The notes below the pieces were generated by a model, which was not told the origin of the DNA, made no database searches, and saw nothing but the letters and a program-made list of their open reading frames with translations. Positions 26,437 through 35,717 of a stretch of DNA of 64,000 nucleotides are shown here, one piece after another; positions within the stretch are counted from its first letter, which is position 1, and each line of letters opens with the position of its first letter. A program made the position numbers and the translations under genes. Source of the stretch: Cryomorphaceae bacterium (lineage in GTDB: Bacteria; Bacteroidota; Bacteroidia; Flavobacteriales; Schleiferiaceae); contig JAFMBM010000003.1 of assembly GCA_017858515.1 (NCBI GenBank), forward strand, positions 39,415-103,414. The letters are read 5' to 3'.

Positions 26437-28686
26437 ATGAAAAAAGTCCTTACTCTATTGATGAGCATTGGTCTCTTTACTGCAATTCACGCTCAAAACT
26501 TCGTGTCTATCACAGACATTAATTTTGTGTCATCTACCGATTTACAAAATTGCAATGACACCAGCGCATACCTGGGTCAAACGGTTAGAACTGTTGGTGT
26601 AGTTGTAACGGATGGAGGCTTATCAGAAGTAGCTTCTGGAAGTGTTCAAGGTGGTTTACGTCCTTTCATTTTTGTGGCTGATACTGCCAATGGAGGAGCC
26701 TCAGGCAATTTTAGTGGAATAGAAGTGATGGGGGTTGTTCAAGATGCTCAAGGCAATCTTATTCCTCATCCCAACTTCATTTATGTTGCTCCGGGTGATA
26801 TCGTTGAGATCATCGGTGTAGTGGGTGAATTCAACGGGAGTAATCAACTTTCATTGGTAGATGTAAATTCTTTCAATGTTCTTTCCACTACTAATGCTCC
26901 CGTTCCAGCAATTGTGAACTTGAGCGATCTAAACGATGCCAACGGCATAAACCAACTTACAACAGGTGAACAATACGAGGGCAGCTATGGCAAGATTGAG
27001 AACGTAACTGTTTCGGAAGTAATTTATTTCAACGGTGGAACTCGTGTAAGTTTCAATATTGTAGATGGAAATGGAAACAGGATGAATGTTTCTGATCGTT
27101 TTGGAGCTCAGAAATTACCAAGCCATCAGATATTGAACGCCAACTCACCTAATTCAACGGCTGCTGGAGGTACAGGCACTGGAACCTTTGTTCCTCCTGT
27201 TCCTGGTACTTTCTATAACAGTATTTCAGGCGCTATCCGACATGATGCCAATGGCTGTACTGGAGATGCAGGTCGTGGATATGAAATCAATCCGTTTCTT
27301 GACACGCATTATGATTTAGGCTTTGCCCCTCCCTACATTGCCAATGTGAGTCGCGATCCACTTCTTCCAACATCCAACCAGAGTCCAGATGTAACCATGA
27401 ATATCACTGATTTTGATGGCACAGTAGATAGTGTTTCATTTTTCTTCAGTACGGATCCAAACGCAGCTCCTAGCGCTTTTACTTCTGGAAGCATTGCCCT
27501 TTCAGCGGGTACTACAGATGAGTATGTGGCGAATCTTTCAAATTATCCCGATGGTACTTTGGTTCGCTATTATATCTATGCCGAAGACAATGATGGCAAT
27601 GGATCTTATTATCCAAGTAAGCCAATCAATCAAGTTGAGCCAAACTATGTTTACTATACAGTCAGAAACAACGGATTAATTATTCCAGACATTCAATTTA
27701 CCTTGGCTTCAAACGGAAACTCTCCTTATGTTGGAGAAACCGTTACTGTTACTGGTTACGCCACTTCTTCTTCAAAACCTTATGATTTAGGTTATGTATA
27801 CATTCAAGACCCAAACTATAATGAGTGGAGCGGAATTGCTTTAGTAGGAACCAATCAGTTAAGTGATGTATATCGTGGTGAAGAGGTAACCGTAACGGGC
27901 GACGTAGTTGAATCTTTTGGATTTACTCAAATCAACGTTAGCTCGATTACACGCACCGGAAATGTAATGGAAGTTACTCCAGTAAGCATTGACCCATCCG
28001 ACAGCGCATCCTATGCAAATGGTTCTATTGAAAAATACGAGGGAATGCTTGTAAAAGCAGAAATTCCAGGTCAAAAAGTATGGATTAACAACACGAATTT
28101 AGGTTTTGGTGATTACTCTATTTCTGAATCTGCTACCGCACCATTGAGACGTTCTATGCGCGTTCTTGCGGGAAGACAAAGTAGTACTTCATTCTCGTCT
28201 CTTTATGTTTCTATCGTTTCGGATACGGCACTTCGTTCAATAAACGGTTTCATGGAAGTACCCGCCATTGCCACTTCCGATACCATGAATATGGATGCTT
28301 TAATTGGTATACTATCCTATGGTTTCAGTGCCTATCGCATACAGCCTAGAAACAACGACGATTTCGTTGGACTTAACGTGCCTTTGGATACAACCAATCT
28401 TCCCACTTCTCCCTTCATCGGATTGGAAAATGAAAAAGAACTTCTGAATGTTTCTGTTTATCCTAATCCAAATAACGGATTATTTCATGTGCGACTAAAT
28501 TCTGAAAACCAAGTGCTAGAATATCAGCTAGTTGATTTTCAAGGAAGAACTTTAATTTCGGGCAGCCTAGATTCTTACTCTAATACCATTAGAACACAAG
28601 GTCTTGCAAGCGGTTTGTACTTTTTACAGCTAAAAGACAGCCAAAGAGGTTTTACTGCTGTTGAGAAAGTAATTATCCGCAAGTAA
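26437..28686 (+). CDS. Secreted OB-fold protein with T9SS type A sorting domain
   Basis: The protein has a signal peptide (1-19, ending AIHAQ). Two regions look like OB-folds: about 45-140 (YLGQTVRTVGVVVTDGG, VAPGDIVEIIGVVGEFNG) and about 425-510 (PYVGETVTVTGYATSS, YRGEEVTVTGDVVESFGF). The pattern of strand, VxVxGxV and a later YVYIQD-type strand is what the OB-fold modules of secreted nucleases show. No catalytic motif was found. An Ig-like region separates the two (about 300-410), and the last 75 residues are a T9SS type A sorting domain (VYPNPNNGLFHV, GRTLISGSL, SGLYFLQLKDSQRG). It lies six bases after the previous gene. A nucleic-acid-binding role is inferred. Confidence 0.82.
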   Translation: MKKVLTLLMSIGLFTAIHAQNFVSITDINFVSSTDLQNCNDTSAYLGQTVRTVGVVVTDGGLSEVASGSVQGGLRPFIFVADTANGGASGNFSGIEVMGVVQDAQGNLIPHPNFIYVAPGDIVEIIGVVGEFNGSNQLSLVDVNSFNVLSTTNAPVPAIVNLSDLNDANGINQLTTGEQYEGSYGKIENVTVSEVIYFNGGTRVSFNIVDGNGNRMNVSDRFGAQKLPSHQILNANSPNSTAAGGTGTGTFVPPVPGTFYNSISGAIRHDANGCTGDAGRGYEINPFLDTHYDLGFAPPYIANVSRDPLLPTSNQSPDVTMNITDFDGTVDSVSFFFSTDPNAAPSAFTSGSIALSAGTTDEYVANLSNYPDGTLVRYYIYAEDNDGNGSYYPSKPINQVEPNYVYYTVRNNGLIIPDIQFTLASNGNSPYVGETVTVTGYATSSSKPYDLGYVYIQDPNYNEWSGIALVGTNQLSDVYRGEEVTVTGDVVESFGFTQINVSSITRTGNVMEVTPVSIDPSDSASYANGSIEKYEGMLVKAEIPGQKVWINNTNLGFGDYSISESATAPLRRSMRVLAGRQSSTSFSSLYVSIVSDTALRSINGFMEVPAIATSDTMNMDALIGILSYGFSAYRIQPRNNDDFVGLNVPLDTTNLPTSPFIGLENEKELLNVSVYPNPNNGLFHVRLNSENQVLEYQLVDFQGRTLISGSLDSYSNTIRTQGLASGLYFLQLKDSQRGFTAVEKVIIRK

Positions 28687-28688
28687 AA

Positions 28689-30137
28689 ATGAAAAGATCG
28701 GGTGCGCATATTGCCCTTTTTGCTTCGCTTTTGTTTGCGATAGTTTTCAGCTGTACAAAAACAGGGGAGCTTCTTCCCAATGAGGCACCCGATACTTTTA
28801 TTTCCATAGATTCCATCTCTCTGGTTGGAGATAATCGACTGAACAGCAGAGTACAACTCTCTTGGTTTGGAACGGATAAAGATGGATGGATTGAAGGCTT
28901 CGAACTTTCTCTGGACAATATTGCGTGGAGCTTCACTCAGTCGCAAGATAGTTTGTTTCAATTCTCTTTGCCTCCTGGCGCGGATACCGTAGATATTGAA
29001 TTGTGGATACGGGCCATTGACAACCTAGGTCAAGCGGACTTAAATCCTGCCTATTTGCGCATCCCTCTTAAAAACACTCCGCCCAATGTGCAGTTTGAGG
29101 AGAAATCTTTACCAGGAGATAGTGTTCGATCAGTGGTTACATTTCGTTGGAGCTTCTCAGATAGAGATGGCAATCAAAGTGTAACAAAAGCCTATTTGAA
29201 ATTGAATTCAGGACCTTGGCAAGAAATTGATCGGAATCAACAGCTCGTTTCTATTGTTTTAGATCCATCCGTTCCCAGCGGCACAGCTACAGGAGATTTG
29301 TATTACGGAACTCAATCGCAATCTTCCTTAAGCCTTTCGGGTTTGATAGCAGACGGCGACAATACTCTTTATCTAAAAGTGGAGGATCTAGGGGGGGCTG
29401 AAAGCATGATTGATACTTCGAATACCTTCTTCTTGCGTCAGAAAAAAAGCGACGTTCTATTAGTAGGTGCTCAACCTGTCTCGGTGCGTACTATCTATTC
29501 CAATGCCCTAACTCAAGCAGGAGTTGATTTTGATTTAGAAGATTATTTTGTAAATACTTCTGCCAACGCACCAAAATTCTGGCAGCCTAGCTTCTACCTC
29601 TTAATCCAACTGTACGATAAACTCTTTCTTTACAGCGATCCTACCACTCTGCCTCCAAATGAAGTAACTGGAGAAGAATTGAGCTTTCTGGTATTTGTCT
29701 CTTCGGCGCTACAACAATTTACAGATAAGGGCGGAAAGTCATTTACAACCACCTCTTTTACGCCTTCAGCAGATATTACCCCATTGATTGGATCTTTTCC
29801 AATAGATGGATTGGTTCTTTCCGCTGGTCAGGCGCGTATTGTTCCGGATAGCGGGTTGTATTCTATACAAGGAAGTATGTATCCGAATTTATTCCCAAAT
29901 GCCATTGACATTGGAGTTGATCCGATTATAAAATCAGCCGATTCAGAAGATTTTTATAGAGGCAAATTGACTAAACTCAGCAATTGGAATGGTGATAATT
30001 TAATCGCATCAAGAAGATTCAGAAATGGGAATGTAAATCAAGTTTTCTTTAGTGTAGAATTGCACAAGTATATTCGAACTCCCCAAGCATTAACCGATTT
30101 AATCGATCAAGTATTTAACGATGATTTCGACTGGTAA
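28689..30137 (+). CDS. Surface or periplasmic lipoprotein with fibronectin/Ig-like repeats
   Basis: The N-terminus carries a lipoprotein signal (LFASLLFAIVFSC, Cys22). Two beta-sandwich-like units follow. The first is about 45-125 (VQLSWFGTDKDGWIEGFEL), the second about 140-235 (VTFRWSFSDRDGNQSVTKAY). The [W]FxDxDG loops resemble cadherin or fibronectin type III calcium loops. The C-terminal half (about 255-480) has a globular alpha/beta look with KKSDVLLVGAQPVSV and no motif I recognise; it may be a GATase-like fold. Two bases separate it from the OB-fold gene and it overlaps the TonB receptor by 17 bases, so all are one transcript. Confidence 0.78.
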   Translation: MKRSGAHIALFASLLFAIVFSCTKTGELLPNEAPDTFISIDSISLVGDNRLNSRVQLSWFGTDKDGWIEGFELSLDNIAWSFTQSQDSLFQFSLPPGADTVDIELWIRAIDNLGQADLNPAYLRIPLKNTPPNVQFEEKSLPGDSVRSVVTFRWSFSDRDGNQSVTKAYLKLNSGPWQEIDRNQQLVSIVLDPSVPSGTATGDLYYGTQSQSSLSLSGLIADGDNTLYLKVEDLGGAESMIDTSNTFFLRQKKSDVLLVGAQPVSVRTIYSNALTQAGVDFDLEDYFVNTSANAPKFWQPSFYLLIQLYDKLFLYSDPTTLPPNEVTGEELSFLVFVSSALQQFTDKGGKSFTTTSFTPSADITPLIGSFPIDGLVLSAGQARIVPDSGLYSIQGSMYPNLFPNAIDIGVDPIIKSADSEDFYRGKLTKLSNWNGDNLIASRRFRNGNVNQVFFSVELHKYIRTPQALTDLIDQVFNDDFDW

Positions 30138-32967
30138 ACACTTGATTTTCTTTTTGCTATGCTTAGTAGCAATGAGTAAGCTTTCCGCTCAAGAAACCAC
30201 AGGTGGACTTTCTGGTACCATTACTGATTCCAAGACGGGTGAGCTTCTAATTGGTGCTGGAATTACGGTGGTAGGAACGTATAAAGGAGCTGCTAGTGAC
30301 CTCGATGGCCGTTATATAATAACAGGCATAAAGCCAGGCGACTACAACATCAAAATCCAGCTGATTGGATATGGAACCATGCAATTTAATGGAATTCGAA
30401 TAGAGGAAGGGAAAACCAAAAAACTCGATGTAGCCATGACGTCTGCCGCTGAGGCTCTTCAGGAGGTCACGGTAGTTGGAAGGCAGAGTCAGGTTAACCT
30501 AGAGCTAGCCTCTACTCAAGTTTCAATCGGAAGAGATCAAATTGCGGGCATGAATTCGCGCGATGTTCAAGAGGTGGTTTCAATGCAAGCAGGAGTAGTT
30601 CGTACAACAGATGGTCTGCAAATTAGAGGTGCCCGAGTATACGAAACAGAATATATTGTAGATGGAATTTCCGCCCAAGACCCCTTAGCGGGTACTGGTT
30701 TTGGAGTACAAGTATCTTCCAGTTCTGTACAAAATCTTGATATAATTACAGGTGGCGTGGGCGCTGAGTATGGTGGCGGATCTTCTGGAGTTATTAATAC
30801 CCAAATTCGAGAAGGTGGAGATAAATTGGAAGTATTTGGTTCTTGGCAAACAGATCATCTTTTTGGGTCTAATTTGGCTAGTTCATTCAATACGGATATT
30901 GCAGAGCTTACCATTGCTACTCCTTTGAATAAAAAGAAAAATGTGAGTCTGTTCACTAATTTTAGTGCGAATGTAACCGACGAATATTTTGGAGCCACTG
31001 CCAATCAACTGAGCACCTCTTTACTTCCCAGTTCATCTGAAACATGGGCTCCGAGGTATACAAACTCTTTCTCTAATACAGTCAAATTAGCTTGGGAAAT
31101 TAAAAAGGGAACCAAACTAACTTTAACCAATCAGCACGGACTGAGCATAAACCAAAATACACGAACCCTTCAGATTGTGGGTTTCGATGCGATTCTTCAA
31201 CCGGGTTTTCAGTATATTTTTTCGAATGACTTAGATAATGCAACTACATATACGCATCATTCCAATCTCACAGCCCTAAATCTAAAGCATCTTGTCAATG
31301 ATCGATGGGGATTGAGCTTTTCGGTGGGAAGGCTTTTTACCAATCTCCGAGCAGACGCCAATGGCAGACCCTTCCGTTATGATACTGTTGATAGAATCTT
31401 CGACCCTGAGAATATCATTACCAATCCTGTAGGAGTTTTTAATCCAGGAGACCCAACCGGAATCTACTATGTTCTTCCCGGAAATGGCCTTTACAACAAT
31501 GATGGAATCTCTACCCTTTGGCATGATCACTACGCTCAGGAATACACGGTTAAGGCAAAAGCGAATTGGTTTCCGAATAAAACCAATGAAATAAGCTTTG
31601 GATTCGAGCATCAATTTTTAGAGTACCAATGGGTGGATGTAACCCGTCCATGGGTGGGAGCTCCCATTGCTATAAACGACAGTACGTCTACCCCTTCCAT
31701 AAGCATAGGTAGTTCAAATGATATTTGGAAGGTTAGTCCCCAAGAAGGAGGTGTTTTCTTCCAAGACCGCATAACCTACAAGGGCATCATCGCCACACTA
31801 GGAATGCGTCTGAATTATTGGGCTCCTGGCAAATTTGCAGACGATGCAGTGGCTGATCCGAACGCTCCAGTAATCGACCAAATTCGCACAGATTACGAAA
31901 ACAATACCATTGGCTTAATGGGTCTGAGGTGGAAGGTACGTCTGCTTCCAAAAATAAATGTCAGCTTCCCTGTTACGGAAAACAATGTGCTCTACTTTAA
32001 CTACGGTCACAGCATGCGTATTGCACATCCACGATTTGTTTATGCCGGTTTAGATCCTGTTTATCAGGATCGCAGTTTTCTTTCAAGCCTCGGAAATCCA
32101 GATTTAAATCCTGAAGTCAATGTATCTTATGAAATTGGAGTGAAATCACTTATCACCCGTGATTTCGGACTAACGTTCTCGGCCTACAACAATAACCGAT
32201 TCGATTATATCGTATCGAGAAGAGTAATTGTAGAAGATCAAACCGGAAGGCCTGTTACCAAGAATATGTATATCAATCAAGATTATGCTAAGATTATTGG
32301 GGTGGAAGTAGGTGGATTTTACAGATTAAAAGACGATTTAAATATTTTCGCCAACGTTGCTTACCAAGTTGCTAGAGGTAAATCCAACAGCGCCAGAGAG
32401 TCGGCTTTACAAATTGAGCAAAACGGCGAAGTTGCCTTAACTCAAGAGCAATACCTTGCCTTCGATAGACCTTGGACTATTAATGCAGGCGTTGCTTATA
32501 GTCCTCAAAAAGAAAATGCGGCATGGCTAGGATTTGACCCCACTGGTTTCCGAGCCTTTCTTTCCTTCAACTACACATCTGGTTTCCGTTATACTCCCCA
32601 AGAAAAGATAGGAGAAAACGATCTTGGTAGACCTGAATTTGAAATTCAGAATGACCGTTATCTTCAAGAAAACGCCAGTCCATGGGTAAATTTTGATCTT
32701 AAATTGAGTTATGATTGGAAGTTTATTAAAGAAAAAGGAGGTGTAGTATTTACCGTGGAAGTGCGGAATTTGCTCGATAATAAAAATGCTCAGATTATCA
32801 ATCCTATTACTGGCAGAGCCTACGAATATGGAGATGATGTTCCCAATACTTGGAGAGACCCTAGACCTCAGTTTAACGGCCCTCAAGAACGCGGTGTAGA
32901 TCCAAGAGATCCTGCCCGATATTTAGCTCCTCGTCAAATACTCTACGGAATAGCCTTTCGCTTTTAA
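30121..32967 (+). CDS. TonB-dependent outer membrane receptor with N-terminal carboxypeptidase-regulatory-like domain
   Basis: The signal peptide ends at KLSAQ. A CarboxypepD_reg-like domain follows (about 27-110, GTITDSKTGELLIGAGITVV, SDLDGRYIITGIKPGDYNIK). The plug domain (SRDVQEVVSMQAGVVRTTDG, IRGARVYETEYIVDGI) and the 22-strand barrel (to the terminal ILYGIAFRF, ending in aromatic F) come next. The receptor is of the OMP-transport type without a SusD partner nearby; its partners in the gene cluster are the lipoproteins and secreted proteins. It starts 17 bases inside the previous gene and its stop overlaps the start of the PorV-like gene. The ligand is unknown. Confidence 0.92.
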   Translation: MISTGKHLIFFLLCLVAMSKLSAQETTGGLSGTITDSKTGELLIGAGITVVGTYKGAASDLDGRYIITGIKPGDYNIKIQLIGYGTMQFNGIRIEEGKTKKLDVAMTSAAEALQEVTVVGRQSQVNLELASTQVSIGRDQIAGMNSRDVQEVVSMQAGVVRTTDGLQIRGARVYETEYIVDGISAQDPLAGTGFGVQVSSSSVQNLDIITGGVGAEYGGGSSGVINTQIREGGDKLEVFGSWQTDHLFGSNLASSFNTDIAELTIATPLNKKKNVSLFTNFSANVTDEYFGATANQLSTSLLPSSSETWAPRYTNSFSNTVKLAWEIKKGTKLTLTNQHGLSINQNTRTLQIVGFDAILQPGFQYIFSNDLDNATTYTHHSNLTALNLKHLVNDRWGLSFSVGRLFTNLRADANGRPFRYDTVDRIFDPENIITNPVGVFNPGDPTGIYYVLPGNGLYNNDGISTLWHDHYAQEYTVKAKANWFPNKTNEISFGFEHQFLEYQWVDVTRPWVGAPIAINDSTSTPSISIGSSNDIWKVSPQEGGVFFQDRITYKGIIATLGMRLNYWAPGKFADDAVADPNAPVIDQIRTDYENNTIGLMGLRWKVRLLPKINVSFPVTENNVLYFNYGHSMRIAHPRFVYAGLDPVYQDRSFLSSLGNPDLNPEVNVSYEIGVKSLITRDFGLTFSAYNNNRFDYIVSRRVIVEDQTGRPVTKNMYINQDYAKIIGVEVGGFYRLKDDLNIFANVAYQVARGKSNSARESALQIEQNGEVALTQEQYLAFDRPWTINAGVAYSPQKENAAWLGFDPTGFRAFLSFNYTSGFRYTPQEKIGENDLGRPEFEIQNDRYLQENASPWVNFDLKLSYDWKFIKEKGGVVFTVEVRNLLDNKNAQIINPITGRAYEYGDDVPNTWRDPRPQFNGPQERGVDPRDPARYLAPRQILYGIAFRF

Positions 32968-33983
32968 TGATGAAAAGAATACACTACCCGTTTGCTCTAT
33001 TCTTGATTCTTAGTGGAATCACCTCTCACGCTCAACTCCTTCCAATCTATGGCGGTGAACGCGCTGGATTGTCTTCGTTGGTTTTCCTTAAAAACGATAT
33101 GAGTCCGCGCTCTAGCGCTATGTCTGGGGCAAGTGTGGCTAATAATGGAGATGCCTATGCCTTTATGACCAATCCTGCATCGGCCACCCAAGTAAAAGAA
33201 AATGCTTGGGCTATGAGCAATTACTTCTTAGGTGCCGGCGTGAATCAAAGTTTCTTTTCTGGTATTTTCCCTCTAAAAGATGGAGTTTCGTCCCTTGGCT
33301 TTCAATTGAATGCTCTCAACTCAGGAGAAATTATAGAGCGTACTGAATTTCAACCCAATGGAACGGGTAGAAGTATTTTCGTTACCAATATGGCAGCAGG
33401 TATTGGATACGCTCGCCAATTGAGCAAACAGTTTAGCCTTGGAGTAAATGTGAAATACATTTACGAAGGCATAGCCGATTATTCCAATCATACTGCAAGT
33501 ACAGATGTAAGCTTCTTGTACAACACGGAATACAAAGAGTTACAATTCGCGGTAATGATTCAGAATTTTGGCGGAAGTAGTTCTTTAAGTGGCGATAACC
33601 TTGCCGTTGCTTTTAATCGCAACAGCGGCTCCGCCCTAGAAGCCAATACTGTCCCAACTGTTTTTTGCATGGGTATATCAGCGGTTCCATGGAGAGAAGG
33701 CGATCATTCTTTGCGTACTTCCTTCCAACTAAACCACCCCAACGACAATGCAGAAAACTATCGATTGGGATTTGAATATGGATTCAAGGAGCTTTTAGCA
33801 CTTAGAACGGGAATTCGATTGAACGTTGCAGGCCAACCTTATCCAACTTTTGGATTTGGACTTCGCACTCGAGCCTTAGGACAATCTCTTTTTGTAGACT
33901 ACGCTATAAATCCAACTGATTTATTAGGGTTCCAGCATAATATTGGACTTCGATTGAATATTCTAAAACATACAAGGGAATGA
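32967..33983 (+). CDS. PorV/PorQ-family outer membrane protein
   Basis: The protein has a signal peptide (ends SHAQ) and the FadL-like PorV/PorQ barrel signature: SPRSSAMSGASVANNGDAYA, FMTNPAS and GIGYARQLSKQFSLGVNVKY. PorV and PorQ are T9SS components that shuttle cargo from the translocon to the attachment complex; family members encoded beside secreted cargo are common and may have a dedicated role. The start ATG overlaps the receptor stop (TAATG), with a second ATG right after. The gene ends with an ATGA overlap into the next gene. The family assignment is firm, the specific role inferred. Confidence 0.87.
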   Translation: MMKRIHYPFALFLILSGITSHAQLLPIYGGERAGLSSLVFLKNDMSPRSSAMSGASVANNGDAYAFMTNPASATQVKENAWAMSNYFLGAGVNQSFFSGIFPLKDGVSSLGFQLNALNSGEIIERTEFQPNGTGRSIFVTNMAAGIGYARQLSKQFSLGVNVKYIYEGIADYSNHTASTDVSFLYNTEYKELQFAVMIQNFGGSSSLSGDNLAVAFNRNSGSALEANTVPTVFCMGISAVPWREGDHSLRTSFQLNHPNDNAENYRLGFEYGFKELLALRTGIRLNVAGQPYPTFGFGLRTRALGQSLFVDYAINPTDLLGFQHNIGLRLNILKHTRE

Positions 33984-35176
33984 AAAGAAAACTAATTCTA
34001 TTCGCTTTAACTCTTGGATTGTTTTCCTGCGAGAACTATTTAGGAGATAAAACGGATCTCAGCTTTATACAAGTTCCTGAATTCACGGATAGAGATGTTG
34101 CGTACGTGCCCATACAGCCTGCTCTTAACCAATTTGTGCGTCCAATTGATATTTGTATCGGTTTTGATGAATTGCTCTATGTGGTAGACGAAGCAACAGA
34201 AGAGGTGATTTGCCTTGACGAGGCGGGAAATGAAATTGGTAGAAAATTTGTGCAAGGGGCTCGTGCTGTGGTTCAAGATAGACGCTTTAATCTCTTGGTA
34301 ATTGGAACTAAAACCGATACAGTGGGTGGAGTTGAATACGATTTAACCTGCATCTACAGACTTGAGTTACTCAGCGATAATGGCTATGGCTTAAACCAAG
34401 CCCAAATAAAGAACACCATCGTTCATCCTTTTTACTTTAAGAGCACTTTTTCAAGTGGCGATGCGATTGTTCAATTCAACAAAATAGGAATCATTGGAGA
34501 CAATAGAAATTCCTCTATCAACAATAGCTTTTATGTGAGCCGTCAAGGACCAAGTCAGAACAACGCGGGTTTAGGCCCAGATGACGCCGTTTTGTTATTC
34601 AGTAGCGATGATCAATTTCAAAGCTCTGTTCTGGTTACTACTTCTAGCGGGCAATTCAATGATTATTTTGACCAGCCTTTCGGCTTAGTTACCCGTACTC
34701 AACCTCCACAGATTTCTGCTCCTACTGGTGCTGATTTTCTGTTTACTTCAATTGCACCAAACAACCTTCTTAAGGTGCAGTACATAGAGTTTATAGAAGC
34801 AGAATTTGGGGCAGAATACCGCCCGACTATCTTCCCTCTTGATACTAGTTTGGCCTCAGGTGGATTAAATGAACCCAATAAATTCAGATCTCCAAAGCAT
34901 ATTACCATTACAGGAGATGGAACCAATTACGTATTTGTGAGTGATTCTGAAAAAGACTCCGTTTATCAGTTCACCGTCAATGGATTAGAGGGTGTTCTTC
35001 CTCCACCAGCGAGCGGCGAAACCAAATATCAAAAAGTTAGTTTTGGTGGAAGCGGAGTGGGCCCAATGCAATTCAATGAGCCCAGAGGATTGGCTTATTG
35101 GAATCAGATTTTATACGTTTGTGATGCTGGTAATGGTAGAGTTCTTCGGTTTAAGCTCACACTCGATTTCGATTGA
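33980..35176 (+). CDS. Lipoprotein with NHL/beta-propeller-like repeats
   Basis: A lipoprotein signal ends at LGLFSC (Cys16). The remainder resembles a beta-propeller with NHL-type repeats, clearest at the C-terminus: FRSPKHITITGDGTNYVFVS plus DSEKDSVYQF, then MQFNEPRGLAYWNQILYVCD plus AGNGRVLRF. The N-terminal part (RPIDICIGFDELLYVVDEAT) fits a first blade. Such propellers bind proteins, glycans or RNA, and here the lipoprotein likely acts on the cell surface next to the receptor and PorV-like protein. It begins with ATGA overlap and is the last gene of the island. A hairpin without a T-tract follows. Confidence 0.82.
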   Translation: MKRKLILFALTLGLFSCENYLGDKTDLSFIQVPEFTDRDVAYVPIQPALNQFVRPIDICIGFDELLYVVDEATEEVICLDEAGNEIGRKFVQGARAVVQDRRFNLLVIGTKTDTVGGVEYDLTCIYRLELLSDNGYGLNQAQIKNTIVHPFYFKSTFSSGDAIVQFNKIGIIGDNRNSSINNSFYVSRQGPSQNNAGLGPDDAVLLFSSDDQFQSSVLVTTSSGQFNDYFDQPFGLVTRTQPPQISAPTGADFLFTSIAPNNLLKVQYIEFIEAEFGAEYRPTIFPLDTSLASGGLNEPNKFRSPKHITITGDGTNYVFVSDSEKDSVYQFTVNGLEGVLPPPASGETKYQKVSFGGSGVGPMQFNEPRGLAYWNQILYVCDAGNGRVLRFKLTLDFD

Positions 35177-35190
35177 TTATTCAAGTTTGG

Positions 35191-35215
35191 CATAGACTAA
35201 TTAAAATGGTCTATG
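35191..35215 (+). terminator. Possible hairpin after the nuclease island
   Basis: CATAGAC (35191-35197) pairs with GTCTATG (35209-35215) across an 11-base AT-rich loop. No T-tract follows, so it is only a weak terminator candidate. Confidence 0.25.
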
Positions 35216-35250
35216 GCAACAGCAGAGTACTGATATATTTTGGCTATGTT

Positions 35251-35258
35251 TACATTTG
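35251..35258 (+). promoter_or_regulatory. Promoter -7 box upstream of the stand-alone type B domain gene
   Basis: TACATTTG matches TAnnTTTG exactly, 24 bases before the GTG start at 35283. No TTTG lies at the usual -33 distance. It would make this gene independent of the upstream island. Confidence 0.5.
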
Positions 35259-35282
35259 CAATTGATATAGTATAACCAAGCA

Positions 35283-35687
35283 GTGAAAGCAATACACAAA
35301 TTCATTCTTCTTTCAATCTTTTTGTTCTCTGGTCTGTTTTTACATGGTCAGGAAACAACACAGGTGGGTGAGATATTTAATGATTGTCCAGCTTTTGTTC
35401 CTACTGCTTTTACTCCTAATGGGGATACTAAAAATGATTATTGGGGGGCTCAGGTAAATCCAGAATGTACTCCAGAAACATTTAATCTTAGAGTTTTCGA
35501 TCGCTGGGGTAGATTAATGTATCATGCCAAAAGTCCTTCTTCTGAATATTGGTGGGATGGAACCTTTGAAGGCACAGAACTACGTAGCGGTACCTATCTA
35601 TGGCAGCTAGATGCTGCTTATATTAATCCAGATGGAACTAAGAGGATTGATATTCGAGAAAAAGGTATAGTCGTTCTCGTCCGATAA
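35283..35687 (+). CDS. Stand-alone T9SS type B (CHU_C) sorting-domain protein
   Basis: Start is GTG at 35283 (MKAIHKFILLSIFLFSGLFL), followed by a signal peptide ending LHGQ. After about 20 linker residues, the entire mature protein is a gliding-motility-associated type B C-terminal domain: VPTAFTPNGDTKNDYWG, FNLRVFDRWGRLMYHA, TFEGTELRSGTYLW and the final RIDIREKGIVVLVR. Normally this domain ends a much larger secreted protein. Here it makes up the whole mature protein. It may be a small secreted or surface protein, or a relic of a larger gene. Confidence 0.83.
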   Translation: MKAIHKFILLSIFLFSGLFLHGQETTQVGEIFNDCPAFVPTAFTPNGDTKNDYWGAQVNPECTPETFNLRVFDRWGRLMYHAKSPSSEYWWDGTFEGTELRSGTYLWQLDAAYINPDGTKRIDIREKGIVVLVR

Positions 35688-35717
35688 TCTGAATTTTATT
35701 TTCTTTTTTGAGGTTCA

